Assembly: GCF_932276165.1 (NCBI RefSeq)
Contig: NC_064009.1
Span: 5,456,001 to 5,520,000 of the forward strand
Direction of reading: 5' to 3'
Length of the DNA stretch: 64,000 bases
Source: Plutella xylostella
Taxonomy: Eukaryota > Arthropoda > Insecta > Lepidoptera > Plutellidae
Numbering within the stretch: the stretch's first letter is position 1; each line of letters starts with the position of its first letter. The notes beneath the pieces are model-generated. The model was not told the DNA's origin. It worked only from the letters and a program-made list of their open reading frames with translations, and did not search any database. The position numbers and the translations under genes were made by a program. Positions 1 through 11,818 of the stretch are shown here, one piece after another.

Positions 1-1548
1 TAGTTTACGGGATATGCACGAAGGCATCACTCCATCAGATCTCGTAAAGTTCATTATTATGTTGATATTTGCATACTTAATCTAAATTCGGATACTTTTG
101 GTGACTAAGTACTTTGCCTATCGCTAGTTTCAGTCAATGTAACTTTGTATAGTTTAAAGAAAGAAAGAAAAAAATATATAAATTTAGGACACGAAAGTTC
201 TTTCAGAGACATTCCGGGACAAAATGTTCAGTTTAATTATTAAATACTTCAAGTTCCTTTATAAGCTTCTATTATTTAAGCCTCCTATAGCAACCCAACG
301 TAATTAGGTCCCAAAATTCATGGTAGACCCGTTTATAATAACATGAATGTAATAGTGGCGAAGGGTTAATTTCTTTACAGGGGAAGCCGGTATGCAGAAA
401 ACGTACAAATTTACATATCTCTCACGAAATATCGTGGAACAATAAGCATAATAATTGTACAGCATGTAAATTACGATCAACAATGAGGTCTGAAGTCGTA
501 TATTTAATCGTAATTTCATCATAAAAAACAATTTTACCTAATTTCTGATAAGTAGGTGCGTCCTAAATTCCTGAATTCATAACTTAAACAGCTTCATCGC
601 TAAGTATTTGTTACCGATATCAACTTGGAAATGTTTGTGCAAAGTAGGTTAAAGAAAAGGCTCCTCAGGATACCTTTCAAAGGCAGGGCCCAGTTAATCA
701 AATATTTCCCCGAGATCGATGACCTGGAAATGGCGAGCCGGTTTTTATTGAATAAGCAAATTTTTAAATTATTCGGCTTTTCGAGTAACCTACATTACAG
801 ATGTTATTAAATGTTGATGTTAGATGGCTTTATGGAGTTTATGGAGAGGTTCGCGTGAGCTCAGATTTCACGTGACATTACTTTTTTCACGTGAGGTTAA
901 TATCTACTTATTCATGTATTTTATACTATTAGCAACGCTGATTTAAAGTTACTGACTGTTGTTGTTTTTTCTGTTAATTAAAACTTTGAGACAAGAATCT
1001 TGCTGTTCTAATCAATCAGTTTGGTTAGACAGTAACGACTTCGAAAGTTTTCAGTTGCCTTTTGTTCTCGTTATTTTAGAGGAAAATTTAAAACAACATC
1101 TTCTAAATATAATTTAAAAAGTTGGAGAAAATAACAAATTTATCTTTTTTGTGTAAAAATATGTATTCCTTGGATTCCAGGATTATTTGCTTTCTACCTT
1201 AAGCCCGTAAAGAATCCCTAACATAAAAACATCAAACATCTATTTTCAGGAAGCTATGTATTTTGTGCATCGGTTTAGCTTTACGCCTTGAACTTGACAG
1301 TCAAAAGTTGTAGGTCATACTGCGCTTGATCATTGATCTTGATATGTTATGTTAATCTTAAGAAACTGGTTTAGTACTGCGATATCACGCATGCGCCCAG
1401 GTGCGCTCGCATCACATACGAACGTATGTTTTAGAAAGGACACACACACAAACAACCAAACATCTATTGTTGACATGGACATGGGTCTCATTCAAGGCTT
1501 GAATCATTTTTAATAATCACCTTTTCGTACAGCGTTATCGTCTTTATT
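1..1548. other. Non-genic AT-rich DNA
   Basis: No coding exon is recognisable. The longest frame here (625-810 plus, 61 codons) has no recognisable motif, and neither a Kozak-like start context nor a splice donor that would make it a convincing exon. No repeat family that recurs elsewhere in the window was noticed. Confidence 0.5.
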
Positions 1549-1818
1549 ATACAGGATGTTGCAAAAAGGGTATACTAAGCCGAAACCTACATGTGCAGCA
1601 TGGTATATCTAAGCCTGAAAATGAAATCAGAATTTGAAAATTCGGGAAAAAAAAAATCATTTTCCATAGAAACTTTGTTGGTCACGTGACTTGTTACTAT
1701 AGAAAATTAATATTTTTATTCGCGAATTTCCAAATTCTGATTTCAGTTTCGGGCTTAGATATACCATGCTGCACATGTAGGTTTCGGCTTAGTATACCAA
1801 TTTTGCAACACCCTGTAT
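1549..1818. mobile_element. Hairpin MITE, family B (ends ACAGGRTGTTGCAAAAAGGG)
   Basis: The two halves are inverted copies of one another: the left arm runs inward from a GTTGCAAAAAGGGTATACTA motif and the right arm is its reverse complement, ending in a CCCTGTATAT. The arms are over 100 bp, so almost the entire element folds back. The flanking bases are TATA-rich, compatible with a TA target. Two further, shorter or one-ended copies of the same terminus lie at 57878 and 62069. There is no ORF, so it is non-autonomous. The terminus resembles mariner/Tc1-type MITEs, but superfamily assignment is inference. Confidence 0.8.
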
Positions 1819-3860
1819 ATAAGAATATAAATTCTATGGGCATAAATGACATCAATAAATGATTCGGGCCACCATAAAAAAACCGCCATATCAGCCCACA
1901 TCATTAGATAGCCTAGGGCATCCAGCACTAATCACAGTATCATTATAACAGTCAAGGTGGAATAATTATTAATTACCTACCAAATTATAGGCTTCATTGC
2001 TACAGCATTTAGCATCTTAAAACGCGAGGTAGATACCAACTTACCGTATAAACAACATTGAATAGGCACCAAAACATCATAATATAATTTTTATCGAACT
2101 CCGAACAAGAAGTAATAAATATTTATGAGCTTACTGTTAGTTTAAACTAATCCATTGATTGTATTGTTTGAAACTTTAGAATCTGAAACTTGGATGCCTC
2201 CGGCCCGTACTCATGCTTGGCCTTAATAAATTCTATATTAGTTCAGCTGTTATCATCTTAACAATTTCATTAAACTGATAATTTTTGGCATGTTTTACTA
2301 CTATAATTCTACTTTTGCAAGCGTCATTATACGGAATTCGAAAAATTTAGACGTTATACGCTCACGAGCAATGAAAAAGTTCCAGTGACGTAAGGTGTTT
2401 TTTTGGTCGTGAGTGTTTTTTTTGCTCGTGAGTTTACTTATTATAATAAAATTATCTACTCTAGGTACAATGATGATATTCGACAGTGATCATGTTGTAA
2501 AGCTAGATGCTTTATTAGATTCAGTTGCACTAAAGTGCAAATACAGGTAAATCAGGATTTTGGCGTGGGCTAGTAACTAATACATTCTTTCCCCAAGACA
2601 GCGATGGTAAAATACGGCAACATGGACACGACAAAAAAGGAGAACTTAACTTTCATCCGACTTTTCAGCAAAGTTCAGACCTACTTTCAGATCAGAAGTC
2701 TTAAAAAACCCCTGCACAAACTTAAATCTACATTTAAGGACTTTGACCGATTTTTTCACCCTTTATATTTGTGAATTTGCATAAACATTTTATACATAAT
2801 AGATAAGTAGAAAAACAAGCACTCTACTCCTTACTAAAAATTATACTCGTAATACACGAAAAATTATAATGTAGTTTCTCATTGCTTCAATTATTTGAAA
2901 AGACGATTAAATGTAACGAAGTAATAAATTCTGTAATAACTCAGTTATTAGGCTGTATTTTTTTGCGATCTAGTTAAGGCCTATCCTATGTCATCAATAA
3001 AGGTTGATGGCCGCCAATTTAAGAAAATTATCATGCTCCAGATTGTTGTTAACTTAGGGGAGATTTTTTAACAGTTATATTATTACTAGCATTTGCCCCC
3101 GATCTTCCCACACCATTATTTTATACTAAAACTGGCCATATCAGTGCATCTAGTCTTGAGTATTAGTACTAAAGAACAGCAATTGATTTTCATAAACAGG
3201 GCGATGCAAATATTATGTAGTATGTAAGTCAAAAGGGAGTGCCTCGGGGGCTCGTTCTGGACAACTTTTGTTCTTTAACTCTCTTTATACTGAAAAATCT
3301 GTTCGGGTCTTTTCATTGTCAAAACCTTGTAACTTTGAATTTTGTAAACAATACAAAGTTTTAGTAGGATTAAGATGGATACTTAGTGCTTGACTTTGAA
3401 ATGTACCTATCTATCAACTATGGATGTTATTGTTTATAAATCTACGTAGCCAACTGAAACTATTAAACTAGCGGAGATGAAGTTTTAATTATTTTTTACT
3501 AACTATTAGACAATTTAAGACGTTAACTTATTTTGATTTGAATGTAAACGATTAAAGAAAAGCTAATTAATTATCACGTATTATCATCGTATTAATCAAA
3601 TCACACGATATGAAACCTTCACAACCAAGCATCTTGAAAATTTAAATATCTTGAAAGCTTTTTTTACGAGTATGAATGGAAGCGCGTGCTGTTTTCGTTC
3701 AAAAATGGCTAAAATCGTCCCTCAATCGTCTAGTTTGCACGTGGCTTGAGGTGTCTACCTCTTTAGCTCTAAAATGTCTGTGCATCCTCCTACTCATCGC
3801 TCACATCACAAGTCAATTCGTTTCAGTGTAAGGCTCCATTGTGTTTACTCGTGCCGTCCT
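1819..3860. other. Non-genic stretch with one short MITE relic
   Basis: AT-rich DNA without supportable coding sequence. The only recognisable object is a short family A MITE copy at 2357-2434, described separately. Confidence 0.5.
2357..2434. mobile_element. Short MITE relic, family A
   Basis: It starts at TA with CGCTCACGAGCAATGAAAAA and ends with GCTCGTGAGT, a degenerate inverted form of the terminus seen at 5449, 10523 and 18452. The interior is strongly shortened compared with the ~235-bp copies. Confidence 0.6.
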
Positions 3861-4161
3861 GGGGGGTCACCACGGATGACGATATTTCGGACAATCATCA
3901 CTTTTAATACAACCAGATCTAGGGCCCCTTGCACCAACAAATTAAATCTAGATTTAGTGTTAAATCTCGATTTAGTGTCAAATTTTATATGGACTGACGT
4001 TTCTTAAATCGACATTTGACACTAAATCTATATTTAAATGATTGTGCAAGTGGCCCCTAGTCGTGGTAAGCCCCTAAACTTCGGAGCGCTGCGCTAACCA
4101 CGACTTGGATAGCATGAAAGCTGTCTCTAGTTCGTTTGTCCGGCTTCTGTAGTGACCCCCC
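3861..4161. mobile_element. MITE family C copy with a second MITE nested in it
   Basis: The outer ends are GGGGGGTCAC and its inverse GTGACCCCCC. The interior carries a CTTCGGAGCGCTGCGC block (about 4079) that is also present in the copy at 8779-8984. The body is split by the hairpin element at 3921-4060. Family C recurs at 8779, 25184, 41590 and 50965. Confidence 0.65.
3921..4060. mobile_element. Nested hairpin MITE (ends AGGGCCCCTTGCAC)
   Basis: The termini AGGGCCCCTTGCAC and GTGCAAGTGGCCCCT are imperfect inverted repeats, and the interior contains inverted ATTTAGTGT/ACACTAAAT motifs so that the whole 140 bp can fold. It interrupts a family C MITE and is therefore the younger insertion. 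Confidence 0.7.
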
Positions 4162-7100
4162 TGGTGCCTCCACGCATCGTGCAACACTATTGGCAGGTGG
4201 CTCGTGTGCCTGAAAATAGGAACAATACAAATTTTCTTAGTAAACATCTCAGATTTCTTTTTGGAACGTGTAAGGTTTGACGGAAATTTGTATTTTAGAT
4301 AATCATGTTTTTTAATCTCATACGATTCCCGTACTAAAGACACATAATAATATGGACATAATTATGGCATACGAGTCTACGCCTCTAAGTGGTTATATTT
4401 CTATCTAAAATGGCCACATTTCTTCTCATCTATATGGTACGAATTACAATAATGCAGTATAGTCTTGAGCCAGGGGCCAATAATTAATTGTAAAAACGTC
4501 AGTCGATGGACAAGAAAGCTCCACTCTTGCAGATATTATATTATATATAGTTATATTTATTATATAGTTTTATACATAAGTACGTAATAGAATATGCTCC
4601 CGGAAGCAGATTTTTATGGCAGTAATAATTAGTTACTTAATTTTGTATGTGTACCTACTGTTTAATGATATAGATAGTATATAAATAAGACTTCCTCCTG
4701 AGTTATTTGCTATTTACGACCTTGATAAAGTTTTTATGACAATTTAAGTCATAGGTAGTAAGTATATTTGTGTCGTTTACATTTTAACTGTAGGTATATT
4801 TGGCATCGACGGTTACAATTTACGAAAATAATACTTAACGCCGTATACAGTAAGGAAGCTTATAAGCGCTTATTACTTTATTATGAATATTTTTCCATCA
4901 AAACAGCAAAGCATGGATAAGTAAGCGCTTATAAGTTTCCAGCTTTCTTTCTGTTTTCGGCCTAACGCCAAGTCGCGTCGCATCCTATATATAAATATTG
5001 TTTTCTAAATTAAAGAGTTTAGGGTTAAAAAAAACTTTAGTTAATTAATATTATTATTATGAATAAGGTACTTGTATTATAAGCGTCCAGAGGTATGTGC
5101 TCAAATAATATAATTGCGGTTATTTCTTTATTACAATAAATCCGCCTATAGTTATCTCTGGGCCCACCTTTGTGAATGCCCTCGCCGTATCTGTAACTAT
5201 CAATAATTTACATGTTATTAACCTGGTTCATTCTATACCTTTACTGCCTGTTAACTACTGTGTAATTATAAGTGCTGTTGTACTTTATGGTGCTCTGTGT
5301 TAACTAAAACATGACTTTGATGTTGTGGTATTTGTATTTGTTTTTTGGCCAGAGTCATTATTTTTTAATATGCTTTTTTATATGCTTACTCGCTACACCA
5401 ATTTAGATTGGAAATATAAATGGATGATTTGGTTTTCTTCTAACAGAATACACTCACGGGCACTGAAAAGGTTCCACTGAGAAAAGCAGCCAATTACTCC
5501 TAAATGGAAAATGGTAGCATAATGACGCCTTCTGCAACATTGAAGTACATTTAACAGAGCAACAGGATATTACCAACTAAAAATGGTAATATTTAATTCG
5601 AATTTTTGATAAATTGTTTGAAAAAAATTGGGTTTTTTGGTTCGGCATTTTGTGAGTGAAACTTTTTCATTGCCCGTGAGTGTATTTAGGTAATGACTTT
5701 GAGTTTAAGTGGGAAAACCAAATTTAAATCTCCTAAAATTTTCATCTTCTTACAACATTCGTCTTCAAATTATCCACCTTTTCACACGGCAACTAACTAC
5801 ATACCTAATAGCAAAATTATATGATTTTGTCGCGTGAAATCTTAACATTTTCTGCGTCATTAGAGAAGGGGTGTCTGACTGGCGCCGATAGAGTGACACG
5901 TGTAACATCACCACGTTCACCACCTAGGGAGGAAAGTCTATTGTTACCGACCTACTGTATGTAGTGTACGACTACCGCACTCTTGAAAACATTTTCTATG
6001 TAGAGGAGCCTCATACAGAGATCATAATAAACCTACAGTATTGTTTCGAAACTTAATTTGGTTTTAAATTGATTGACACTTGAAACATACAAAGATTTAA
6101 TTAGAGATAGATTTATTGAATCATGTGATAATACATTAGAGTTGTCAGCAGGAGTTGTTGTTTGTAGAGCGCGGACCGACAGTAGGTAGAGCAATGTTGA
6201 ATTTAACTTGCCAATGTGTTTCTCAACCAAGCGTCTATTCAATTTGTAATACAATGTAGTTGCGGTCCTGCGGTACAGGATTTTGCATTGACAACAAAAT
6301 TATACGGTTATACGGATAAGAAATAATCACAAATATTTAGCACTAGCTTTTCTCGAGAGCGAAGCTAGGACGTAAAAAATACGGTTACAATAGAAAAGTT
6401 GTTTGTTTATTGTATTAATCCAAGATGTCAGCTAGCTTCCTACAAAATACCAAATTTCACCGAAATTTGTTTGGTCGTTTTCATTAAAAGAGTATCTATC
6501 CATACTTACATAAATACACATAAATAATTATGATAGTGGTGGTTAAATACAATGGGCTAAAATTGTCATACTTCAACAATGTACAAAGCCTCAATACTCT
6601 TTGTACGGATTGTATAAAATATTAGCAGTAACATTGCGATTCGCATGTAGCAGGTCGCCTTGATCTAGTAAAGTGCAAAGCCGAGGCATAGTCTATGGCC
6701 GAGGCTATGCCGGCCTATCCGCGCGACATGTGCGCAGGCGCACTGTGGCATTCACGCTTGTCCCTGCAACCCATAAAAAAGACCTTTGACTTTGTACTCC
6801 AAAGGTATCAGGAAAGACCACATTTATCATGTACGGTCAGGTGCAAAGAAACCTGACCCCCCTCTCATACTAACAATGCTTCTGAGGGGGGTACTGTACT
6901 GTACATGCAGACGACATCTGTGCAGTAGGTTCAGTCAGGGGCTAAAGAGGAATAACTTGTTGCCAACCTGGGGGAACCATCACGACACTGTTTAATTGCT
7001 CCGATATGCAGGTTAATATTGAAAAACCAAACTCATTCAGTCCTCTAATTGATTTTGACCAGTCTACGAAAGGACATCGGGCATAAAAGTATTTTGGTTT

Positions 7101-8778
7101 ATGTGCGCGACTTTTCAAAAAGCGGGGTAAATGGCCATACAAAATTCCCAATGTCCTTTGTTGGATATTTATGTTCTCCAATATCTTACTACGGTGGCAC
7201 AACCAACGAACCAACGTATAATAATATAGCTACGCTATCAATATGTTATATGGCAAGATAAACTGCGCGATGTTTGAATAAAGCCATAGATAGAATCACC
7301 TGTTAACGGCCATCACACTGATAACATTCAACCCTGCATAACAGTCCAATGCCAACAGTCAAGTTCAGAGCCGACATCACCGGCATTAAGAACACAAAAG
7401 CCGCCTCGTGCTCGCACGAACAAAGGAATCTTATAGTTTTTCACTATTATAACTTCAATTTGACGGCGCGTGCATATTCGACAGAAAATCGATAGTTTGC
7501 CTTGCGTTTGTATCAGAGTATAACTTTAAGTGGTGTTGTGATGGAACTTCGTATTAAAATTGAAGATATTTTCAATTAACATAAAGTGCTAAAAACTATT
7601 CAAGATTAAAAAATCCTGTACCGCAAGTCTAGATAATGGCTGTTTATGGGATAAAATCATGTGGTCCAATGTGAGTTTCATTAAAATTCATTAGATTCAG
7701 GCTGTCTTCGTATCGGTTTAGTATGATGATTGAGCGGTTTGCCTACTGGGAACGCAGCGTAAGAGTGCCATGTCATGCACCATTATCATTATTATAATCA
7801 GATCATTCCAAATTATATTTAAAATGACCTTTAAATTACTTACCCATTTCAAAATCGTATGATATTTTACGCTGTATCTTTTCTATTTTTGACATAAACA
7901 CCTGTAGAAATATTGTGCGTAAAAGTATCGGCTGTGCCACGTGGCGTCCAATGTGTCAGTTGTACAACTTTAAAAGAACCCTAGAAATAGCAACAAACAC
8001 TGACGCAAAAATGTACCTGCGACAACAAAAGTTTTCCTAAGTTAGGACTTAATATGGATTCAAGAGGACGGGTTATTTTCATACCATCTATACCGTGGGT
8101 TTTCAATTCAAACTACCGTGAAACCTGTAAAACATGAAATCCTAACTTTATGCGCTATTTATATTCGTCTAACTTATTTTATAATTATGGTAAATACTCA
8201 TTTAACTGTTCAATTAATTCCGGTTTTGTTTACAAAGCTTAGAATCCACTTGTCTACCAAAATTAAAGTGGCGTAATTCACTGCCAATCAAAAAGGTCAC
8301 ATAATCTAATCTCGTGACGTCCAGTCGTTAAATAGCCTATTTTTGGTTGTATTAATAGGCAATAAGATAAATATAAGTAGGTAGGTACGTAGTTAATTTT
8401 TACCTATGATCTTAAAGAGACAAAATTACTAGTTACCCACGCATTTCGGATGATGAAATAATACCATTAATTGCATCAAAATTGTTTTGTACCCCTTTAT
8501 ACCAATTACCAATATATTGCTATACTAGCGCCACAACCTGCACTAATCTTAAATTTATGCGAATAAGGTATAATTTTCTTTGTTGTGGTCGTGGTCTAAG
8601 TTGGTGATACAGTTGAAACTACTTTTACTTGACACTAAGCTGCAAATATAGGACTAACTTCCTATTGATTATTATGGTTTTCAAGGCGACTTTGCTTTCG
8701 AATCTCGGACTTGTGTAAGGTATAAATGTCCTGACTGACGCTGATAAGAATTCATTTGTCGTGTCAACCTGAACCAGA
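4162..8778. other. Non-genic stretch with MITE and Helitron relics
   Basis: It contains the family A MITE at 5449-5684 and, around 6350-6530, a degraded fragment with wording like the Helitron-like copies elsewhere (a CTAGCTT start, a CCAAATTTCACCGAAAT block, then AAAAGAGTAT). A 90-codon minus-strand frame at 6942-7214 has no motif I recognise. Nothing else could be supported. Confidence 0.45.
5449..5684. mobile_element. MITE family A, full-length copy
   Basis: It is bounded by TA on both sides, starts CACTCACGGGCACTGAAAAG and ends CATTGCCCGTGAGTG, the inverse. Its 236-bp length and internal blocks (TTACTCCTAAATGGAAAA; TAACAGAGCAACAGGATATT) match the copy at 10523-10757 read in the opposite direction. 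TA duplication and TIR suggest a Tc1/mariner-type non-autonomous element. Confidence 0.8.
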
Positions 8779-8984
8779 CGGGTCACTCTCTAAATTGACG
8801 AACGAAAGAAACGAGAATTGTCACGCAATCGGCACGCTTAAGACAACGGACTTTTGTTTTTCCGAAGCTTCGGAGCGCTGCGCCAACCACGGTTCTATCT
8901 CGTTGTCGAAAAAAATCAACAACGCACATAATTTTTCTGATGATAGGAATAACTGAAAACTGGTTTTGGTGTAGTGTACCTCCC
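8779..8984. mobile_element. MITE family C copy
   Basis: It starts GGGTCACTCT and ends in the degraded inverse AGTGTACCTCCC. The interior has the family blocks GACGAACGAAAGAAACGAGA and CGGAGCGCTGCGCCAACCAC. The short frames on both strands here are within the repeat. Confidence 0.6.
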
Positions 8985-9239
8985 ATAGCACCAAGCTGAG
9001 CTAGAACCCATTTCGGCACCGAGAAGCAACATTCATGCTTATATTTTATTTATTTTTATTACCTACTTTTTAACATTTTCCTGTAAATGTATGTGTTGTT
9101 TCTGTGTGTGTTAGAAATACTTAAACGATTTTCCTTTTTTTCTTCTTTCTTTCTTTCTATTTTTAATTCTGTTAATTCGTAATTCTGTTTTTTAAGGTCT
9201 ATAACAAGTAAATAATAAAATGATAAGAGAATCAAATAA
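8985..9239. other. AT-rich spacer
   Basis: It contains a polypyrimidine run (TTTCTTCTTTCTTTCTTTCT around 9138-9158) and no recognisable gene. Confidence 0.4.
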
Positions 9240-10026
9240 AAAAAACCGACTTCAAAAAACCACTAAAATGTAAGAAATAATTTAAGGTTTACACAAATTC
9301 TACTCGTATGAGACAGTACAAATATACCTAAGCAGGAACTGTTCTTTTTTGATGTTGGTGCGGTGACAAAGTAATCTGAAGAAATATGGCACCAACTTCA
9401 AAAAAGAACAGTTCCTGCTTAGGTATATTTGTACTGTCTCATACGAGTAGAATTTGTGTAAACCTTAAATTATTTCTTACATTTTAGTGGTTTTTTGAAG
9501 TCGGTTTTTTAATTTTTTTAATTATTATTTTATTTAATAGTTTTTAGTTTATTTGTAATAATTTTCAATCAAAAGTAAGGTGCAAATGATACCAAAATGT
9601 CCTACTAATCAATACGAATCATTCAAGCCTAAACACGAAGTAGTTGCTATATACCGTTGAGGAGTTCCCCTGACTGCCTTCCGTTTCCATCATCAGATCA
9701 GCTCAAGGTCACCATCATATTTTTTTGTTATAAGAACTATATTTACGTTCTTAATTTCATTAGAATCGGTTAATATGTGCCCAAAATTGAAATTCATACC
9801 CTGTTTTTACCCCTTTACCCACCCTTGGGGGTGAGATAAAATTCTGAAAAAAAAATGGGACCACCTGGAAGCTCAACCCAATACAACAAAAAAAGAATTT
9901 TCAAAATCGGTTCATAAACGGCGGAGTAATCGGTGAACATACATAAAAAAAAATATAAAAAAAAAAAAAAAAAAAGATCCCGACGAATTGAGAACCTCCT
10001 CCTTTTTTTGAAGTCGGTTAAAAAAA
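9240..10026. mobile_element. Foldback repeat with GACTTCAAAAAA ends
   Basis: The first part (9240-9361 against 9387-9510) is a nearly perfect ~120-bp inverted repeat with a ~25-bp loop. The second part (about 9715-10026) is a different segment containing a long poly-A tract at 9957-9975. It ends at 10003-10020 in TTTTTTTGAAGTCGGTTAA, matching the inverse of the left terminus AACCGACTTCAAAAAA. The GACTTCAAAAAA terminus thus occurs three times. I read it as a non-autonomous element with a partial second copy, or a nested pair. No transposase is present. Confidence 0.7.
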
Positions 10027-11809
10027 ATACCTTACTATACTTATTGACACATTTTGTTAACCCAATAATACATCATAATTATAAGTTATTCTTTAACATA
10101 GCCTAATAAAAATGAGGTAGCAATACATTAGGCTTAGGCTGTGTCGTTGGTAAACCGTAAACCGTGTTATTTAAATGTTTCACTAGATATGTATTCAGCA
10201 CCTTCCGAAATTGGAATCATGCGGATATTTGATCTGTTTTCAATTTACAGGTGACTTCTCCACGTGATACCCGTAAAATGTACTGGAGCTAAAACGTGCT
10301 ACGAATGTTATAATAAATCAATCAGCCCGTTACCTAAGAGTTTTCACCTTAATTTGGTATTTAGATAAATTATTTAACTAGATTTGTTTTTACATAGGTA
10401 TGGGCATATAACAACGTGCACTCATCATAATTCATGGGTATGGACATTCTGGTATGGACGAATCTTTTGTTGTCGTTGATTCTTATTGTATTCGATTAGG
10501 TATATACTCGTACTTTTACATATACACTCACGGGCGATGAAAAAGTTCCACTCTCAATGCCGACATCAAACAACCCCAATTTTTTCAAACATTTCATTTA
10601 AATTTTGAACAAAATAGTACAGTTTTTAGTTGGTAATATCATAATGCTCTGTTAAATGTACCCCAATGATGCAGAAAGCGTCACATAGCTAACTTTTTCC
10701 GCTTACGAGTAATTTGGCGTTTTTCTCAGTCGAACCTTTTCATTGCCCGTGAGTGTATTATATTATGTAATTGAGAATTAATTGAATAGTCACCCAAGTC
10801 CGCATTCTTCTATATATTCGTATTATGTATAATTTTAATCATCATGATTCAAAAATAGTTTAGCAATCCGTAAAGCTGTGTCTCGGATCGGAACTGTTCT
10901 AAACAACTTGAAATATCATATTTTATGATAACTGATGCTATTTATAAGTAGTAGGTAGGTACCTATATAGCGCACACAATCTTCTTAATAATGTCATTTT
11001 CATCGACTTTTACTTTTGCACAACACCAAATAAGGCATCAGCTATTTTATTATAATGATGTTTTCTCTAAATGAGCCACTATCGTCGAGACAGAGTGAAT
11101 GAGGCAATCTGCGTGACATTTCCAGATGTGGGCCAAGATCCAAGATACTGCGACTGGGCAAGGCCCCTATGGGTTAAGCTGGACTTTGGGTACTTACTAT
11201 ATAATCATAGAGGCCAAAGTTTTTAAGTATTGTTGCTCTTTCACGGCCGAACCTATTTTTATGAAATTAGGCAGGCTGACACCCCGGATGAACACCTGAG
11301 CTGGTTTTAATGCCGGATTGCCAGCGAGGAAACTCGCGGGCAACTGTTAGTAGCTTTATAGGTATTTTATTAGTCAGAGATAGGTCTACTCGTCTACGTT
11401 TTTTTTTTATAAATTGTTATATGTACCTACGTCAATTAGAGGCTAAGGAATAAATAATGTGCAGATATTAATCTGATTTAAATTACGGTTTATAAAATAA
11501 ATAACAAAGAGAGTAATCTGAATCATTTTGGAAGTCACCTTATTTTTACATGACTTTATTATTCAAATATGCAATTAGTCTTAATCTGCTATGTGATAAG
11601 CCAAACTTGCACATAATCACGTATTGTGCTTTAAAAGCTTTTAAGCTTTATTGTTGTTGCGAAAAATACAAAATATTATACGATGGTTGTGTTACAATGA
11701 CATTTTAGGTCTTTAAAAGTTATGTTAAAATTATAATACACGCACATATTTATATATACTTATGTAATTCAATAATCTTGTGAGAGACTGTGACAAAAAC
11801 AAACACTAG
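10027..11809. other. Non-genic stretch with one MITE
   Basis: Apart from the family A MITE at 10523-10757, nothing recognisable. No frame over 60 codons. Confidence 0.5.
10523..10757. mobile_element. MITE family A, full-length copy
   Basis: It runs from TA through CACTCACGGGCGATGAAAAA to CATTGCCCGTGAGTG and TA. It has the same internal blocks as 5449-5684 but in reverse order and strand, so it is inserted in the opposite orientation. Confidence 0.8.
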
Positions 11810-11818
11810 CTATAGGGT
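11810..11818. repeat. Left 9-bp target-site duplication of the foldback element
   Basis: CTATAGGGT, identical to 16593-16601, directly abutting the inverted termini. Confidence 0.85.

Noticed and set aside
6942..7214. 90-codon minus-strand frame, and a 70-codon plus frame opposite to it
   Set aside because: No recognisable domain, no splice or promoter signal, and both strands are open at once.
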